DNA of 64,000 nucleotides from an uncultured Pelagibacteraceae bacterium (GTDB lineage Bacteria; Pseudomonadota; Alphaproteobacteria; Pelagibacterales; Pelagibacteraceae): positions 62,001-126,000 of the forward strand of contig CACAKN010000001.1 in NCBI GenBank assembly GCA_902533075.1. Reading direction: 5' to 3'. The notes beneath the pieces were generated by a model. It made no database searches. It worked only from the letters and a program-made list of their open reading frames with translations, and had not been told where the DNA came from. Of the stretch, positions 62,223-64,000 are shown one piece after another; position 1 is the stretch's first letter, and every line of letters begins with the position of its first letter. The position numbers and the translations under genes were made by a program.

Positions 62223-63881
62223 ATGAGAGAAGAATTATTATTTTGTCCACTAGGTGGATCTGGTGAAATTGGGATGAACATGAATTTGTTTGGCTATGGT
62301 TTACCAGGGGACCACAAATGGATTATGGTTGATATTGGTGTTACTTTTGCAGATGATACAGTTCCAGGAATTGATTTAATTTATCCGGATCCAGGTTTTA
62401 TTGTGGAAAAGAAAGATAATTTATTAGGTATAGTTCTCACTCATGCTCATGAAGATCACATTGGTGCTATTGCTCATTTATGGCCAAAACTTCAATGCAA
62501 GATATACGCAACGCCTTTTACCGCTGTTTTAATAAAGGAAAAATTTAAAGAAAAGCATATTGATATTACTAAAGATCTTAAAATTGTTGAATTAAATGGA
62601 AATATTTCATTAGAAAAATTTGAGATCGAATACATCACTTTGACTCACTCAATACTAGAACCAAATGGTTTGAGAATTAAAACCCCAGCTGGAGTAATTT
62701 TACATACGGGAGATTGGAAAGTTGATCCAAATCCATTAATTGGTGACGAAATTAATTCTAAAAGATTAAAAGAAATAGGTGATGAAGGTGTTTTAGCCAT
62801 GATTTGTGACTCTACAAATGTTTTTAGTGCTGGAAGATCAGGATCAGAATTAGATGTTAGGAAAAATTTACTAAATATAGTTAATCGATTAAAAAAAAGA
62901 GTCATCATTTCTTCTTTCGCATCTAATGTTGCAAGAATGGAAACAGCTTTTTACTGTGCTGAAAAATCTGGAAGACAGATATCTTTAGTTGGAAGATCAA
63001 TGCATAGAATTTATAAGGCTGCGAGACAATGTGGTTATTTAAAAAATACTATTGAACCTATTGATCCTAGAGATGCAAAAAATTTCTCTAGAGAAAAAAT
63101 TCTTTATTTATGTACAGGTAGCCAAGGTGAACCAATGGGAGCAATGATGAGAATTGCGAATTATACTCATCCAGATGTATTTATTGAAAAAGATGACACT
63201 GTTATTTTTTCATCAAAAATCATCCCAGGTAATGAAAAAAAACTTTATAAACTTCATAATCAACTAGTAAAAGATGGTATTGAGGTGATCTCTGAAGAAA
63301 CAGAGTTTATTCATGTATCAGGGCATCCAAATCGAGAAGATCTAAAAGACATGTATCAATGGGTAAAACCACAATGTGTTATCCCAGTTCATGGAGAACA
63401 TAGACATATGATAGAACATATCAATTTTGCAAAAGAAATGCAGGTTCCTCACCCTGTTCAAGTTGAAAATGGAGATATTGTAAAATTATCTCCTGGAGAT
63501 AAACCAGAAGTTTATGATAAAGCACCAAGTGGGAGATTGTATTTGGATGGGAATGTTAGTGTTGAAGAGGACTCTCAGTCTATAAAAGATAGAAGAAATT
63601 TGAGTAGTAATGGTTATTTGGAAATAACAATTTTAATTACTCCAAAGGGAAATATCCACAATAGTCCTATAATCACCTTCAGAGGATTGCCCGTTTACGA
63701 AAAAGAGGAGTTTTTGTATGGATTAGAAGATGAAATTGAAAAAACAACAAGAACATTTAAACTTGGCAATAAACAGCAAGAACAGAATTTAATAGATGCA
63801 CTTAAAATTGCGTGCCGTAAATTTACAAAAGAAAAAACTGGAAAAAAACCTTTTGCAAATATTAACTTGGTAAAGATTTAA
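62223..63881 (+). CDS. rnj: Ribonuclease J
   Basis: The 552-residue product starts with a metallo-beta-lactamase fold (FCPLGGSGEIGMNMNLFGYG) with the metal motif VLTHAHEDHIGAIAHLW. ILHTGDWKVDP, DSTNVFSAGRSGSE and the beta-CASP segments FASNVARME and FIHVSGHPNREDLKDMY with VIPVHGEHRHM follow. It is a 5'-3' exo/endoribonuclease in rRNA and mRNA processing. The start follows the coaX stop directly. Confidence 0.95.
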   Translation: MREELLFCPLGGSGEIGMNMNLFGYGLPGDHKWIMVDIGVTFADDTVPGIDLIYPDPGFIVEKKDNLLGIVLTHAHEDHIGAIAHLWPKLQCKIYATPFTAVLIKEKFKEKHIDITKDLKIVELNGNISLEKFEIEYITLTHSILEPNGLRIKTPAGVILHTGDWKVDPNPLIGDEINSKRLKEIGDEGVLAMICDSTNVFSAGRSGSELDVRKNLLNIVNRLKKRVIISSFASNVARMETAFYCAEKSGRQISLVGRSMHRIYKAARQCGYLKNTIEPIDPRDAKNFSREKILYLCTGSQGEPMGAMMRIANYTHPDVFIEKDDTVIFSSKIIPGNEKKLYKLHNQLVKDGIEVISEETEFIHVSGHPNREDLKDMYQWVKPQCVIPVHGEHRHMIEHINFAKEMQVPHPVQVENGDIVKLSPGDKPEVYDKAPSGRLYLDGNVSVEEDSQSIKDRRNLSSNGYLEITILITPKGNIHNSPIITFRGLPVYEKEEFLYGLEDEIEKTTRTFKLGNKQQEQNLIDALKIACRKFTKEKTGKKPFANINLVKI

Positions 63882-64000
63882 TGAGCCCTACAGGATTAGC
63901 AATAATCTATATAATCATTTGGTGGATAATTTTTTTTGCAATTTTACCGATCGATGTAGAAAGAAAAAAATCAGTAAAAATAGAAGGTGAGGATCCTGGA
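63881..64000 (+). CDS. DUF1467 family membrane protein, N-terminal part (runs off window)
   Basis: The ATG overlaps the rnj stop. The 40 codons present give MSPTGLAIIYIIIWWIIFFA then ILPIDVERKKSVKIEGEDPG, which matches the DUF1467 start: a first membrane helix, the F-x-x-L-P-I/F segment and the G-x-D-P-G loop. The family is usually about 90 residues with two helices. Function unknown. The end is outside the window. Confidence 0.8.
   Translation, partial: MSPTGLAIIYIIIWWIIFFAILPIDVERKKSVKIEGEDPG

Noticed and set aside
1-64000. CRISPR arrays, insertion sequences, transposases
   Set aside because: No spaced direct repeats of CRISPR type and no transposase motifs were seen; the only mobile element is the prophage.

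Overview
The window is a piece of a SAR11 (Candidatus Pelagibacter-like) alphaproteobacterial chromosome carrying a complete-looking podoviral prophage. The host assignment rests on the very AT-rich sequence, the tight gene packing, and the order tig-clpP-clpX-lon, tRNA-Val, tRNA-Asp, nuoA-N, birA, coaX, rnj, DUF1467. The phage is T7-like and resembles pelagiphages of the HTVC011P/HTVC019P type. SAR11 lysogens with such prophages have been reported (I recall strain NP1), but I cannot decide strain identity from the sequence.

Left host flank (1-3370): the end of a DUF3047 protein, a 46-aa membrane peptide, a YbgC thioesterase, a family 5 uracil-DNA glycosylase, a histidine phosphatase, several small proteins and a DUF1289 protein. 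It ends with a sigma70-type promoter and the 5' half of a tRNA-Leu(UAG) gene.

Prophage (about 3362-40793, 37.4 kb): it sits in the anticodon loop of that tRNA gene. The 3' half of the tRNA is at 40785-40839, just before tig. The phage does not rebuild the host tRNA. It brings its own complete tRNA-Leu(UAG) at 40599-40682, apparently with its own promoter. Gene order is the T7 order on one strand: RNA polymerase (split by a +1 frame change), SSB, endonuclease I, amidase, primase-helicase, DNA polymerase, 5'-3' exonuclease, portal, scaffold, capsid, tail tubes A and B, internal virion proteins, tail fibres with a 2OG-Fe(II) oxygenase, a lysis-like cluster and terminase. A right-hand module of unknown early genes, a winged-helix regulator candidate and a tyrosine integrase follows.

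Regulatory structure: a palindrome TTTGCACTTGTGCAAA recurs in the prophage ends, and a second motif AATAAGTTCCACTTAT recurs before gene blocks. Integrase arm-type repeats flank both att sites. Paired inverted repeats lie before the right-hand module. In the lysogen the host tRNA promoter points into the phage RNA polymerase gene, while tig-clpP-clpX is cut off from that promoter.

Right host flank (40840-64000): protein quality control (tig, clpP, clpX, lon), two tRNAs, a strong Fur-box match, then the 14-gene complex I operon, birA, coaX, rnj and the start of a DUF1467 gene. There is no gene-free stretch longer than 300 bases. No CRISPR array or insertion sequence was seen.
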